From: Pleurostoma richardsiae
Lineage: Eukaryota; Ascomycota; Sordariomycetes; Calosphaeriales; Pleurostomataceae
Length of the DNA stretch: 64,000 bases
Assembly (NCBI GenBank): GCA_030052745.1
Contig: JANBVO010000002.1
Span: 1,798,001-1,862,000 of the forward strand
Reading direction: 5' to 3'
How positions within the stretch are numbered: the stretch's first letter is position 1; every line of letters starts with the position of its first letter. Position numbers and translations under genes: made by a program. Below are positions 22,901-34,981 of this stretch, one piece after another. Below the pieces are notes generated by a model. The model searched no databases and was not told the DNA's origin. It was given only the letters and a program-made list of their open reading frames with translations.

Positions 22901-23457
22901 AGCGTCCCCTCGAGCATGGACCCGGCCGTCCGGGCCGGGTGGAAGTAGACGGTGATGGTCGCGACGACATGCTTTCCGTCAGGCTTCCCGAGGAAGTCGG
23001 ACAGCGGCGACCAGAATGTGAACAAGCTGGCAAGGGCGTAGGCTAGAGTGCATTTCAGCACCCCGCGGCCCTTTGCCGAGCCTAGCCAGTCCCAGAAAAG
23101 CAGTGCCGACGCCTTGGTATTGTGCGCCGCAGCCCGGAGCCTATCAGAGATCGACTTGCGGGAGAAGAAGGGCAGGATCGTCTCGTCGGAGTCCTCGGCA
23201 GCGGACTCGTCGGCCTGGCCACCGGGGGCCGCGCGGAGGGTGAAGGTCCGCCGGGAGCGCTCGCCGGTGGAGGGGATGATGAAGGAGCCGTTGCGGACTT
23301 TCTGTATGCGGCGAGAGGCAAAGATGCTGTTAGAGCTCGGTGAAGGCGGAAGAAGCGCCCGAAGGTGGCAGAAGAGAGAGAGAGGTCAACTTACACTCCT
23401 CTTGGAGGGTCTGCGAGGTGGCCACTGGCCGGCAGACGCGGCGGAAGGCGAACTCAT
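19992..23457 (-). CDS. BRE4: BRE4-like ER/plasma-membrane transporter (FUSC/ArAE-like, DUF2421)
   Basis: Three exons (23457-23395, 23301-21375, 21319-19992) encode 1105 residues. The first is a 21-codon exon (MSSPSAASAGQW). Joins read PSKRS/KVRNGSF and LARDD/VRFGIKVG. Two blocks of membrane segments are visible: one after VLKCTLAYALASLFTFWSPL (about residues 100-260) and one after VRFGIKVGLGAMLWAMLAFI (about 664-840). Each block carries the pattern of aromatic acid exporter/FUSC half-domains, with a long soluble region between. The C-terminal third is the DUF2421 region and has a low-complexity loop with six Gln followed by Gly runs (coded near 20210-20290). Relatives include S. pombe Bre4 (brefeldin A sensitivity) and fungal 'ER transporter 6TM' proteins. 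The substrate is unknown. It is divergent from the HAD gene, 409 nt apart. Confidence 0.8.
20271..20289. repeat. CTG/CAG trinucleotide run inside the BRE4-like gene
   Basis: Six uninterrupted CTG units on the + strand encode a Gln run on the minus strand, next to GCC/GGC-rich DNA coding for Gly runs. It is a likely site of length variation. Confidence 0.85.
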
Positions 23458-23866
23458 GACGCGCTCGTCTTCTGCTTCGCTGAACTTCGCCTTCTTGCGC
23501 TGCTCGGCATCTGGCGCATGTTCGTCAGCGCAGCAGGTCAGAGGCGGCGGCGGCAGCGTGTGTCGAGGTAAGAGAGGGCGGAGAAGCTCTTAACAGGTGA
23601 GGTAAGAGGCGTGGAGCATTGACCATTGCCGGGCGGACAAAGGGTCAGCTGCGGCCACTGAACACTCCGTATGGACGGACATATGCAGGCCTGCACGGGG
23701 CCATGGAGCTTGATCAGGCGGAGGACTCTCCGCTGTCTCACAGCACCTGGAGGGCCCACCAAAACCCCGGCCCGCCTGCATGCTATACAGTGCGGCCCAC
23801 TTGGCCGCTGTTTCCACCTCCAAGATAAGCATTCCGAGGTCGCGGCTAGCTGAGCCGGCCGAAATA
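23458..23866. other. Divergent promoter region, BRE4-like / HAD hydrolase
   Basis: 409 nt shared by two divergent genes. No distinct element was recognised. Confidence 0.5.
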
Positions 23867-25186
23867 ATGCGCCCGCCTCTGCTCCGGAGGGGTCTGCTTG
23901 TCTCTTATGGTTTTGACAAGTCCCAGGAGGCTCTTATGCGCAGGTTCATATCGGTCATGGCGACTATACGGCCCAGACAGTTTGCTCCGCTCAAGCCTGG
24001 AGTGGCGGTAGATCCCGCCCTTCCCAAGCTGAAGGTATATGCGCGCTCTCACCAGCGATCAATCCCCTGCAGGTCGAGCAGGTCTGACAGAGGGACTTTA
24101 GGGCGTGGTCTTTGACGTGGATGGAACTCTATGGTAGGTGATAATTATACCTGAGGAGTTTTGTCAGTTCATTCATTTTCGGCTCTATTCTATGTGCGGG
24201 ATATCATCACCACTTCTGAGCAAGGACTCAGGGCCAGTCAAGATGTGTCCAACCCATGTCTCATAGGACAAGGTCTCATCTGCTGGAGGTGGTCGATCCT
24301 CACCATGTCACTCAGCCCTTTCGATGAAGGTTGAAGGGGCATAGGGAGGTGCTCCCAGATATCCTGTCTTGCGATATTGTCCTGTCCCGTCGCCCATCGC
24401 TTTCGACTCCGACCCATTTCGTCGAGCCCCGACTGCCTGACCCCTGATTCTCTCCTCAGACAACCTCCTAGCCTTACTGACGCCTACCACAGCCAACCTC
24501 AGAACTACATGTTCGGCGAAATGCGCGCCGCCCTCGGCATCACGAAGTCGGTCGACATCCTAGACCACGTCTACTCCCTGCCCACCCCGGAGGCGCAGCA
24601 CGCCGCCCAGGAGTCCATCCGCGCCATCGAGCGGCGCGCCATGGCCAGCCAAGTCGCGCAGCCGGGGCTCGTCGACCTGATGGACTACCTCGACCGGCGG
24701 GGCGTGCGCAAGGGCATCTGCACGCGCAACTTCGAGCAGCCCGTCAACCACCTGCTGGGCAAGTTCCTGGGCGACCACGTCTTCGAGCCCATCGTCACCC
24801 GCGACTTCCGCCCGCCCAAGCCCGACCCCGCGGGCATCCTGCACATCGCCCGCAGCTGGGGCCTGGTGCGCGGGCCCGCCGCCGTGAGGAACGAGGCCGA
24901 GGCGGTCAAGAGCCCCGGCGAGGAGCTGGTCGACCACGAGGAGCTGGCGGCCGAGGCGCGCGAGTCGGGGCACCCCGGGGAGGAGGCGGACGCGAGCGCG
25001 CTCATCATGGTGGGCGACTCGATCGACGACATGACGGCCGGGCACAGGGCCGGCGCGGCGACGGTGCTGCTGGTGAACGATGTGAACAGGCACCTGGCGG
25101 AGCACGAGCACACGGATCTGGTGATCTCGCGGCTGGATGAGCTCATAGACGTGTTGGAGAAGGGGTTTTTGGGGAGGCACAAATAG
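23867..25186 (+). CDS. HAD-superfamily hydrolase (phosphatase-like)
   Basis: Three exons (23867-24034, 24102-24133, 24493-25186) encode 297 residues. Exon 1 gives a basic N-terminus starting MRPPLLRRGLL, perhaps a mitochondrial targeting sequence. Exon 2 is only 32 nt and encodes GVVFDVDGTL, the HAD motif I with nucleophile Asp61 and acid/base Asp63. The second intron is unusually long (359 nt). Exon 3 supplies QPQNYMFGEMRAALGI (cap region), KGICTRN (motif II), the KPDP stretch (motif III Lys) and IMVGDSIDDMTAGHRAG (motif IV acidic pair). All four catalytic motifs are intact, so a phosphomonoesterase or phosphoglycolate-phosphatase-like enzyme is plausible. The substrate cannot be read from the sequence. 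Exons 1 and 2 are inferred from splice signals and from the otherwise missing motif I. Confidence 0.82.
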
Positions 25187-25636
25187 GGGGGGGACTATAA
25201 GGGGATCAGGCAGGACAGGAATTGCGTAGACTACACTGAGATTGCCGCCCGGCTCCTCGCGGAGCATACTAAGATCCAGTTCAGATGTTCGCAAGAGGCC
25301 TCTCTGATATAATTCGTATCATATCGGCCGACTGAGAGTAGAACCAAAATCGAAAGCTCCGTCCCTTAACTTCTGAAAGTAGGATCCATCATGGATGATG
25401 GATTGGAGAAATGGTCATGCTGATCTTACGCTCTCCGGCTTCCTTGTCGTATAAGCACTGGACCTAGGTTATGCACCTACACATGGACTCTTTTTAGTAA
25501 TACTTCTAGGATCGGATCAGGGATACGTGCATCTTTGAGGCCATAGAGAGCTCCTGGATGGCAGGGACGTCCCGAGCCATAGAGCTCCTCAAAAGATAGC
25601 AGTAAGGATATAATCAAGAAAGTGAGCGAAACAGTT

Positions 25637-25755
25637 ACATACGACCATACCCAGCAGAATACACGGGATCCCGTCCGCTCTCCCCTCGTTAAACTGCTGA
25701 GGGCCGGATTAGTAGTTGGGTCGGTGACGACCAGCGAATACCCGGTGTTGTATGT
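25637..25755 (+). rRNA. 5S ribosomal RNA gene (dispersed copy)
   Basis: The 119 nt read like a filamentous-fungal 5S rRNA from ACATACGACCATACCC to GGTGTTGTATGT. Helix I pairs 637-645 with 747-755 of the 25 kb block (nine pairs, two of them G-U or U-G). The helix II/III arm pairs CAGCAG with CTGCTG, which differs in sequence from the Neurospora 5S I recall while keeping the pairing. The internal control region (GATTAGTAGTTGGGTCGGTG, then ACGACCAGCG) is intact, and a T-run follows at once. 5S rRNA is part of the large ribosomal subunit and is made by RNA polymerase III with TFIIIA. As in Neurospora and many relatives, this copy lies alone between protein genes and not in the rDNA array. The intact structure argues against a pseudogene. 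Confidence 0.93.
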
Positions 25756-25763
25756 TTTCTTTT
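25755..25763 (+). terminator. RNA polymerase III terminator of the 5S gene
   Basis: Two T4 runs separated by one C follow directly on the 3' end of the 5S rRNA, the usual pol III stop signal. Confidence 0.8.
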
Positions 25764-26268
25764 GCTATTTCTTCCATTTTTGCATCTCGTCTCAAGAGCA
25801 CAAAGTAACTCAAAATACAGAAGACTCTCATTAGAGATGGGGACGGGACACTTAACTACGATTAATGTTGCAGCTCAATGCATCAATTTTGTCGCAGTAG
25901 AGGTCTGGGGCGGGTGGTCCGTATGTTAATCGGGAGCCCACAGATTTTCTGGTGGCGGAAATGATGGCTGGGACACATTCACGTTTGAAACCGGACAATA
26001 TAGAGACATATGAAGGGCCAGACTTGACAAGTGGAAACAGACGTGACATGGTACCATTTTGCGCCGATTGATGCTTTGTTGACTATCTTCGAGCAGTGAT
26101 TTCTGGCTTGCAAAGCGTTTGATATTGAATGAACAAAGATGTGCTGAGTCGCCATGAGTTGTCGCCATGAGTCCCTTGAGGAGACAGGGGGGGGAAAGAC
26201 ATGCGCATGTTGTTGCTTTTGCCAAGACAGAAACTGTATGAAACCGCATCCCTACATCTAAACCCCGT

Positions 26269-28011
26269 CTACCTCGTAGAATATCCGTAACTCCCAGCCG
26301 AAGGCGGACCAAACGTCGCCAGCCGCCGGTTCTCTCTCCTGCTCAGCTCATCCGGCGTCTCTTTCCGGGGCGGTGGCGGCGGAACGTCACGACCCGCTGG
26401 CGGAGCGGGGCGGACCGGTAGGGAGAACGTAGCAGTCTTGCTGGCACTAGCAGGACGAGAGGACGGATCCCCCACGCCGGTGCCACCCGGGTACCTGGGG
26501 ATCGAGTTCGTGGTCGCTACTCGTGGTCCCATTCCCGGATGAACAGCCGATCCACCTGCTCGGCCAAGGCTGCCGACCCCATTTCGCGTCGGGGATCGAT
26601 TCTGTACGCTGGAGGACTGGTCACGAGGGGAAGACGACACCATGGCTCCCACTATGGGGATCTCACCTGATGTGGGTGTCTGCAACGTGCGATCGTCTAC
26701 CTGGGTGATCGTCTGGAAGGTAGGCGACTCGCCCGAGCGCAGGAGCTCCTGTGTGGCAGGAGAGAGCTGCGGTGCCAGATGGGATTTGCGATTATCTCTC
26801 TCCATCATGCCCACGGCCCACTCTCGCAGGTCAACCGGAGTCCTCTTCGCTGCCTGAACGAAGGGATCCCGATCCTAGAGGCGCACGGTTAGCAAAGCAG
26901 ATTTCACATTGATAGTGATGGGACATACGAAAAGGTCCTGAGGAGTTGGCCGCTCTTCCGGAGTCTTGCAAAGGCACTTCTGGATCATGTCCTCCAGGAT
27001 CTGCGGAAAGGCGTCGCTCTTCGGTAGCTTAGGGGCGGGCTCGTGGACAATCTGCTGGAGCAGGTCGAGGATACCCGCGGGAGCGCTCTCCGCGTCGGAG
27101 AGCTGCTCGCTGGCGGCAAAGGGAAACTTGCCAATAGCCAGTTCCATTATCGTGAGGCCAAAACTCCAGACATCTGACTTTACCGTGTACTTCTCTCCCT
27201 GTATTCTTTCCGGAGCCATGTAGGTTGACGTGCCGACGAAGGTGTCGGCAATCGAGTTAATCAGTTCGCCAGAAACTCCAAAGTCGCAAAGTTTGATAGA
27301 GCCCCGCGAGTTAACAAGGATGTTGGATGGCTTGATGTCTCGGTGCATAATATGATGCTTGGAGTAGAGGTATGTCAAGCCCCCTAACGTCGCCTCTGCG
27401 ATCTTACCCAGTACGTCGACGCGTATTGGCCCGAAAACTCGCGATACCCTGTCCAGCGATCTTGGATCCGGAAGTGTCAACATCATAAAACCCTTGGTAG
27501 GTCGCGAATCACTCACCCAACATCCATGTACTCCATGCACATGATAACATCGTTGTTGTCGTTCAGGAAGGCGCCATAGAATGTTACGATGTAGTCGGAG
27601 TGACAACCGTGCATAATCTGGAGCTCTCGCACTATTCGCTTTCGCATCTCCCTTTTCGCCTCGACATGAATGACCTTATCTGGTCAGCCATGGAAGCAGT
27701 CCCTGGTGGTATTACTTTAGAAGGCTCACCTTGCGGGCCATGATGGTATTCGTCGGGATGTGCTTAACCTTGCTCACGGTCCCTCCGTTGCCAGAGCCCA
27801 GCTCCTTGAGGACCTCGAGGTCCTCCTGGCGCAGGTCGAGATTGAACTCTATGCCGATCTCTAGTTGTGCACTCTGATCCTCATCCTGATCTCTCCGCCT
27901 TGTGAATTGCGCATTCTCAGCGGTCGGTGGAGGCTTCGGTGCAGCGGGCGTCAAGGCAAGGCCCTTGACGTTCTTCCGCTTCATGGAGCGGGGCGCAAAA
28001 GGGTCAGCCAT
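26269..28011 (-). CDS. STE7: MAP kinase kinase of the pheromone/infection pathway (Ste7/Mst7 type)
   Basis: Four exons (28011-27730, 27674-27517, 27460-26929, 26874-26269) encode 525 residues. Near the N-terminus, KRKNVKGLALTP (residues 11-22) fits a MAPK docking (D) site: basic cluster, then L-x-L. Kinase features: GSGNGG loop at 72-77, ATP lysine Lys94 (ARKV), HRDIKPSN with catalytic Asp188, DFG at 206-208, and MAPER. Ser216 and Thr220 in NSIADTFVGT form the SxxxT pair that a MAPKKK phosphorylates. The C-terminal 200 residues are Pro/Ser-rich and end in GSYGYSTR. The start MADPFAPRSMKRKNVKG matches the Magnaporthe Mst7 branch as I remember it. This kinase activates the Fus3/Kss1/Pmk1 MAPK, which governs mating, hyphal fusion and, in pathogens, appressoria. 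The second exon uses an AAG acceptor to keep ARK/VIHVEAK. Confidence 0.9.
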
Positions 28012-30163
28012 GGCGATGCTCGACTTTCAGACTGTCTATCTTTTCTCGTAAGGCGCCTAGAAAGGGGTATATGGAGGGGTTGCCAGTCCGAGCGGCGGTA
28101 GGGAAGGCCAGCAATTACTATGGCACAGAGAGCAGTCGCATCACCTTCCTGTCGTTTTGTGAACCTGAATCTTGGGATTCGCTTGGGATCCGGCGCGTTC
28201 GGCTTCGTGACTGTCGAGCTTCGGAGTCGTAGATGGGCTGTCAACAAGCGTTTCCCCGGTACGCGTGTCGCACTTGCCGTTGCCCGTTGCGATTAGAAGG
28301 CAGGTCGGGACGGTTGCCGCAGAGGAAGAGGCTGAAGGACTGCGGTATGATAACGGACCCTCCTCGAGCAAGAGCAGGAGCAGATGTATGGAACGGAGGG
28401 TTTCCCGCGCAGAGACGCAGATGGGCTAGGCGAGCTGCAGCAAGCACGTTGGATCTCAAGTCGGGCTCGTGGTTCCACTTTCGATGGACACCTGGCTGGC
28501 CTCAGGGGTAGCCGGGCGATGTACGTGCTATAATTGATGGTACGTGGCACAACAGGTCGCGGAGGCCGAGATAGTGTCGAGGGAGAGCAGGGCGCGGTGG
28601 AGTTAAGCCCGGGAAATATCAGACGACGGACGTGAGCTTGCTGTTTCGGGTTCCGAGGCCTCGACCCCGATTGCCTGAGATGGAGGTGGGGTTGTGATGT
28701 ACGGCGCTTTGCGGTCTGGGGTGTGTGACTGAGCGGGAAGGGAGAGGAGGGGCGCTGAGCATGGATGCGAGCCACTAGCTGGGAATACCACGTAGCTAAC
28801 AGAGGCTGCTAAGAACTGTGTAGACGCGAGTTAAGAAAGACGGTACCTCTGTGGTCAAGTCCAAACTCCCTTCTATTTTGCCTCCATCTCTACAATCCGA
28901 TGCTGGTATAGCTTGGCTCTATCTCGCAAGAAAATACGATATAATTTGCATTTAGAGAACACGGAGCCTGTCAATCAGTGGTCGCTCTGTCTCCCTCGCA
29001 ATTGTTTCCGTTGTGGGCGGCATACCGCTTAACGGATAGGTAACGACTCAGGTTTCGGGCCAACGGCCTTACCCATGCTCGCAGTGTGGGCAGACGACTT
29101 CCTTACAGCACATGTCTGCTAGAGAGGCTAGAATTGAAACAACACTGGGAACAAGATAAGGACTGGAAGACAAGTCTTCCCTCAGGGGCGGATGAGCTCT
29201 GTACCAGAGATTACGTTTAGTATGACTCTCTGCGGAGCGTGAACGGTATCGTCTCTCCTGCGCACCCGATCGTCATGACTGGTCTCCATGGCAAGCTTTC
29301 GTATCCACTAACCGGCTCCTGGCGGCTCCTTGAAGACTGCCTATGGCTGGCGTAAGCGCGCACCGGAGCAAGAACAATGTTACAAAGTACTAATTGTAGT
29401 TCATGCTCCTAAGGATTGGACGCAGTATATTTACGAGGAACAGGTTTGGATTGAGTAGAATACAGAATTTCCATGTCCATTAGAAACCTTAAATGATATG
29501 CCTAGGCCGCAGAGGATCGCTGGGTGCTCGCCGGACATGACATCGATGCAGCAACATTAGCTATGCCCCGGTGGCAATGAAAGCAAATGGACATAAATTG
29601 AAGTCTGGCACTCAAGAGTCCTGGCATGCGACGTAGCGGCATGTACAACGAAAACGCGATGGTTGGGCTTCCGATAATAACCTCAGCTATCTACTCGAGC
29701 TATGATCTGTTGGTTCCTCCATGTATGAAAATCGTCCCTCGGGGATCCTGAAGCTTCATTTCACAGTTTCACCAAGCTTGTGGCTTTTCAGCTGATGTTA
29801 TATGAGGCTTGTAAGTTGTGGCTTGACTAAGACGGAGTATGTGGCGGTGCACGGGCCAACTGCAAGGTTGACGAGGCTGAAGGTGTTCGTTCGGCGCGCT
29901 TTCTCCTCGTCTTCCCCAAAAATTCCAACAGGCCATTCCGCTGCCGCAACCTGCATCGCCTCAGCCTCAGGCCGAACCTTTGACTTCGCAGCCCTAGGTT
30001 CGAGGACGGGAGTGGGACCTTTACTTCGTTCGTCGTCTGCGCTCTCTCCGGACCGCAATTTCCTTCGCGAAAGCTTCGAGCCACTTGCGCCTACCGTAGC
30101 TACCTCTTCTCGACGGAACAAAGCCAACTCATACCCTAGAAAGCGCTCGTCAACGTCGCCACC
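28012..30163. other. Divergent intergenic region, MAPKK / SPT6
   Basis: 2.15 kb between the ATGs of two divergent genes. The first 800 nt beside the MAPKK gene are GC-rich and probably its leader and promoter. The middle (about 28,850-29,780) is richer in A and T. Short minus-strand frames (for example 28775-28293) are Pro/Arg/Ser-rich and look non-coding. Confidence 0.5.
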
Positions 30164-33100
30164 ATGAGCACCAGCATGAGAGATCTGATCGAGGGTGAGG
30201 CCGAGCTCGATGACGAAGAAGATGATGAGTCCTTCGATGAAGAGACCGGCGAGACCAACGCCAGGAAGCGCGGCGCACGCGTCGATGACTCTAGCGAAGA
30301 AGAGGAAGACGATGATGACGAAGAGGAGGCTAGAAAAGTAAGGCCACAAAGCATTGGGAACGCGCCAGACCCCCACAGGCTGACATTATTTGTGCTCCTT
30401 AGATCCGCGAAGGCTTCATCGTTGACGAGGACGAGGAAGAGGACGTCGACGAGAATTCAGATGAGCGTGAACGGAGAAGGCGCCGAAAACGTCGTCGAGC
30501 AGAACGGGAGGAGGAGGCCCAGTTAGATGAAGAAGACTTGGATCTGATTGGGGAGGCGCAGCCCGACTGGGAGCGCAAGGCTGCCCAACAGGTATGTCCA
30601 ACGCCGCCTCAAGCTGATCGCGAAGCTTTGCGTGCTGACAACCGGCCATAGTCCAAGTTCAAACGGCTCAAGCGGGGTCATCGCGACGAAGACGACCGTG
30701 GACCCGACCGCCGCGGCCTTCAGGACATCTTCTCGGACGAAGAAGACGAGGCTGACGAACGACCATACGGCCGACCGAGCCATCGCGCACAGGCAGACGA
30801 ATTCGATGACTTCATCGAGGAAGACTATCCTGAAGATGAGGATGAACGCATCAGGCATCAGGAAGATCTGGAGGTGGCACGCCCTCGCGATAAGGGCTTA
30901 GTGGGCGGCGTCGTAGACACCACTGGCCTCGACAAAGATGCTCTGGATGATATGGAAGCCATCTTCGGCAATGGCGAGGAATATGAGTGGGCACTGCAGT
31001 TGGAGGAAGAGGAAGAGGACCGCGAACGTGAAGAACAGGTCATTGAGCTCAAGGATGTCTTCGAACCGTCTCAGCTTTCCGAGAAGCTCCTCACCGACGA
31101 AGACAACGAAATTAGGTTCACCGACGAACCTGAGCGGTTTCAGCTGGACCGAAAGCCTTTCAAGCATCTGCAGCTGTCCGCTGAACAGTTCAAGGACGAG
31201 GCTAGGTGGATCACCAATCTCATGTGGCCTCGTAAGCAATTGCAGAGTGAGCTCGAAGGCCCTTTCAGCAAAGCCATCGGCAAAGTTCTCGAGTTCTTCA
31301 TTGTCGATGATGTCGAGGTTCCTTTCGTTTTTCAGCATCGGAAAGACTACCTGATTCACGCAAGAAAAGTTCGCAATCCGGACCATCGCGATGATCCCGA
31401 TGCCCCTGAATTCATCGTTCAGGCGGAAAAGCTTCTGACCCAGGATGACCTCTGGCGCATTCTTGAATTAGACATCAAGTATCGTGGTTTTGTAGAGAGG
31501 AGGAATGCGCTGGAGACCACCTTCGCGACTCTTCAGTCCTCTGGAACCCAAGACGAGCTGCTTGAGGAGTCAGTCTCGAAAGCAGAAACAGTCGAGGAAC
31601 TCCAGGATTTGCAAGACTATATCAACTTCCAGTACGCCGCGCAGCTGAAGGATATCGCCACCACAAACGGTTCGGGCAAAGAGATGAAGCGCCCCGGAGC
31701 CAAGTCGTCTCTCTTTGAGCGAATTCGCAAGACAAAGGTGTATGATTTCGTCCGCGCATATGGGATCACTCCGGACAGACTCGCCCAGAATGCTCTCCGT
31801 CGCGGTAAGAAGGTTACTGCCGACGATGATTCTCGACTCCCTATGGACCTCGCGGACAGCCTTACCGACGGCGACTTCTCTACTGGCGATTCCGTGATCA
31901 AAGCAGCGCGTCAGATGTATGCTGAAGAGCTTTTCATGAGCCCAAGCTTGCGCAAGTACTTTAGAATGCAGTACTACATGAACGGATGGTTCAGTTGCCG
32001 TCGCACCGAGAAAGGCCTTCGGAGGATAGATGAGTCTCACCCCTACTATGAGGTCAAGTACCTTGTCAACCAAACCATCCAGGACTTGGCAAGGAGACCC
32101 GAAATTTTCTTGAAGATGATGAAGGCCGAGGAGGAGGGCCTGATTGAGGTCAGGCTCACTCTGCAAAACGAAATGGATTTCCGCCGTCAGCTCTTGAACG
32201 AGTTTCAATCAGACAACTTCAGCGACCGCGCCGATGCTTGGAACGAAGAGCGTAAAAAGGTGCTTGACCTCGCATTCTCTAAGCTAGAGCGTGTCATCAC
32301 CAAGGGCGTTAAAGATTCGCTCAGGACTGCGTGTCAGGAGGATCTTCTCAAGACTTGCCGAGAAGAATACTCCAAGCGGCTCGATCAGGCGCCATACAAG
32401 CCGAAGGGCATGGTTTTGGGTACGACTCCCCGAGTGTTGACTTTGACAAACGGAATGGGCGACCCCGCGCGGGATCCTATCATTTGGGCGTGGGTTGAGG
32501 AGGATGGGCGAGTGCTTGAGCAAGGCAAGTTTGGCAACCTTGCCCGAAACGAGGAACAACGCGATGCCTTCGCCGAGCTTGTCAAGCGTCGCAGGCCAGA
32601 TGTAATCGGCGTCAGCGGATTCTCTGCAGACACCCACAAGCTCGTGAAGGACGTCGAGAATCTGGTGAACGAGAAGGGGCTCATGTGCGCCGAATACGAC
32701 GATCCCGATACTGGCGAATACCGTAGCGATCCGCTCGAGGTCCTGGTCGTCAATGATGAGGTCGCGCGCCTCTACAAGGACAGCGCCCGCGCTGTAGCGG
32801 AGCATCCCTCGCTGAACCCGCTGACGCGATACTGTGTTGCACTAGCCAGGTACATGCAGAATCCTATGAAGGAGTACGCGGCACTCGGAAAGGACATCAC
32901 GTCACTGGCCTTTCACCCATGTCAGCATCTTCTGCCTCATGATAAGTTGGCCAAGCACTTGGAGACAGCCATGGTGGACATGGTCAACCTATGTGGTGTG
33001 GACATCAACGAGGCTGTCAACGATAGCTACACAGCCAACCTTCTGCCATATGTCGCTGGTCTTGGTCCGCGAAAGGCAACTGCTGTTATAAAGGGCATTA

Positions 33101-34594
33101 ATGCCAATGGTGGAGCGGTCAACTCCCGGGACGAGCTTGTTGGAGACCCCGATTCTGGCAAGCTCCCCGTCGTCGGCCCGAGAGTCTGGAACAACTGTGC
33201 CAGCTTTCTCTACATCGAATACGATACTACTAACCCGCATTCGGATCCTCTGGACAACACTCGTGTGCACCCGGAAGATTATGAGCTGGGTCGCAAGATG
33301 GCTGCAGACGCCCTCGAGTTGGATGAGGAAGATGTCAAGGCCGAGACGGATGAGAACGGCCCTGGCGCCATTGTTCGCAAGCTCTTCAAGGAGGATGAGC
33401 AAGAGAAAGTCAACGAGCTCATTCTCGAGGAATATGCAGAGCAGCTGGAGTCTCAGTACAGCCAACGGAAGCGGGCAACACTCGAGACCATTCGAGCCGA
33501 ACTCCAGGCTCCATATGAAGAACTACGGCGGAACTTCGCCATTCTAAGCCCGGACGAAATTTTCGTTATGTTTACTGGCGAGACCAAAGAGACTCTGGCT
33601 GATGGGATGATCGTACCCGTCAACGTCCGGGTCGTGAAGGACGACTTTGCTATCGTTAAGCTCGACTGCGGCATTGAAGGTCGTGTCGAAGCACACGAAG
33701 TCTCCTACCGGTCATCTATCAAGGACGTCCTCCACGTCGGACAGACTACCCAGGGTAAGATCCTGGAAGTGAACCGCAAGGACTTCCTGGCGAAGCTGTC
33801 GATGAGAGAGGAAATGCTCCGCCGGCCGTATAGGAGGCCCATCGACCACGATCGAGGCACCTGGGATTATAGGCAAGAGGACCAAGACAAGGAAGACCTG
33901 AAGGAGAAAGACAAAGTCACCGGACGAACGCAACGTGTCATCAAGCACCCCATGTTCAAGCCGTTTAACTCGATCCAGGCGGAAGAATTCCTCGGCTCCC
34001 AGGCACCTGGAGAGGTCGTTATTCGGCCTTCCTCCCATGGTAATGACCATCTTGCCGTGACATGGAAGGTCGCAGATGGTGTATATCAGCACATTGACGT
34101 CCTGGAGCTGCAAAAGGACACCGAGTTCTCCGTGGGCAAGATCTTGCGCATCGGGGGCAAGTACAACTACAGCGATCTCGACGAGTTGATCGTCGAGCAT
34201 GTGAAAGCCATGGCCCGAAAGGTAGATGAGCTTATGCAGCACGAGAAGTTCCAAAAAGGATCAAGGGCAGACCTCGGTACGTAGCCGCGTAAATCTACTT
34301 CTCTGTCCACGCTTACTGACCCAAACCGCAGAGAAATGGCTTACCACTTACATGGACGCCAATCCCAATCGTTCAACCTATGCCTTCTGCATCGACCAGA
34401 AGCATCCCGGCTACTTCTGGCTCTGCTTCAAGGCTTCCCGCAACAGCAGAGTCGTCGCCTGGCCGGTGCGGGTCATCCCTGGCGCGTACGAGCTGCTGAA
34501 GAGCCAGTACCCCGACATGAGAGCCCTGTGCAACGGCTTCAAGCTCAGATACCAGAACGAGTTGCTGAAGATGCAGCAGCAGGGCGGGAGATAG
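30164..34594 (+). CDS. SPT6: Transcription elongation factor Spt6
   Basis: Four exons (30164-30337, 30403-30591, 30652-34276, 34332-34594) encode 1416 residues, the usual length. The first 200 residues are strongly acidic ([12 protein letters not shown] and similar), the histone- and Spn1-binding tail of Spt6. Further on are helix-turn-helix parts, a YqgF/RNase H-like domain from about 730 ([20 protein letters not shown]), helix-hairpin-helix repeats near 916 ([15 protein letters not shown]), an S1 domain near 1108-1170 ([20 protein letters not shown]), and the tandem SH2 module from about 1220 ([16 protein letters not shown], then GEVVIRPSS) to the end. Exon 4 holds the second SH2 half ([20 protein letters not shown]). 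Spt6 is a histone chaperone travelling with RNA polymerase II, reading the phosphorylated linker of Rpb1 through its tandem SH2. Confidence 0.95.
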
Positions 34595-34981
34595 GATGAT
34601 CCGCCTGGTCGAGGCACAGCGCTAGTCTGTTGAGTTGTGCGCCTTTGAATCATATAGCATTTGCGTGGCCCGGCGGGTGTTTCGTGGAAAAAGGAGAAAA
34701 CGCGGTAGATTCAGAATGCCAGGGAGACAGATATGCTGGCCACATTTGGCATAACGGAGGAGCGTCAATGAATTATCTTCCCCCCAATTATCCATGCTCA
34801 ATGGTATCCCAAGCCTTCACACACAATGTGAGGTTGTGACGATGCTTACTGCCTACCCTGCCATTCTCCATGGCTAACGCCTTCCGTCCGCCTGTATGAG
34901 TCCCATAGCGATGAATATGCGCCAACGTCAAGTCGTTACCATCCAGTCCACCAGTCGGACTCTCACTCTTGCACAGCCACC
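34595..34981. other. Convergent 3' intergenic region, SPT6 / DPB2
   Basis: 387 nt between converging stop codons. Nothing further was recognised. Confidence 0.6.

Larger units (their letters stand above)
25187..26268. other. Convergent intergenic region containing a 5S rRNA gene
   Basis: The HAD gene (+) and the MAPKK gene (-) converge here. Besides their 3' ends the stretch holds the 5S rRNA gene at 25637-25755. The rest shows nothing recognisable. Confidence 0.65.

Noticed and set aside
24560-25294. 244-codon minus-strand open frame
   Set aside because: Antisense shadow of the HAD hydrolase, whose sense frame has all four catalytic motifs.
25622-25834. 70-codon + open frame
   Set aside because: It covers the 5S rRNA gene; the conservation belongs to the RNA, not to a peptide.
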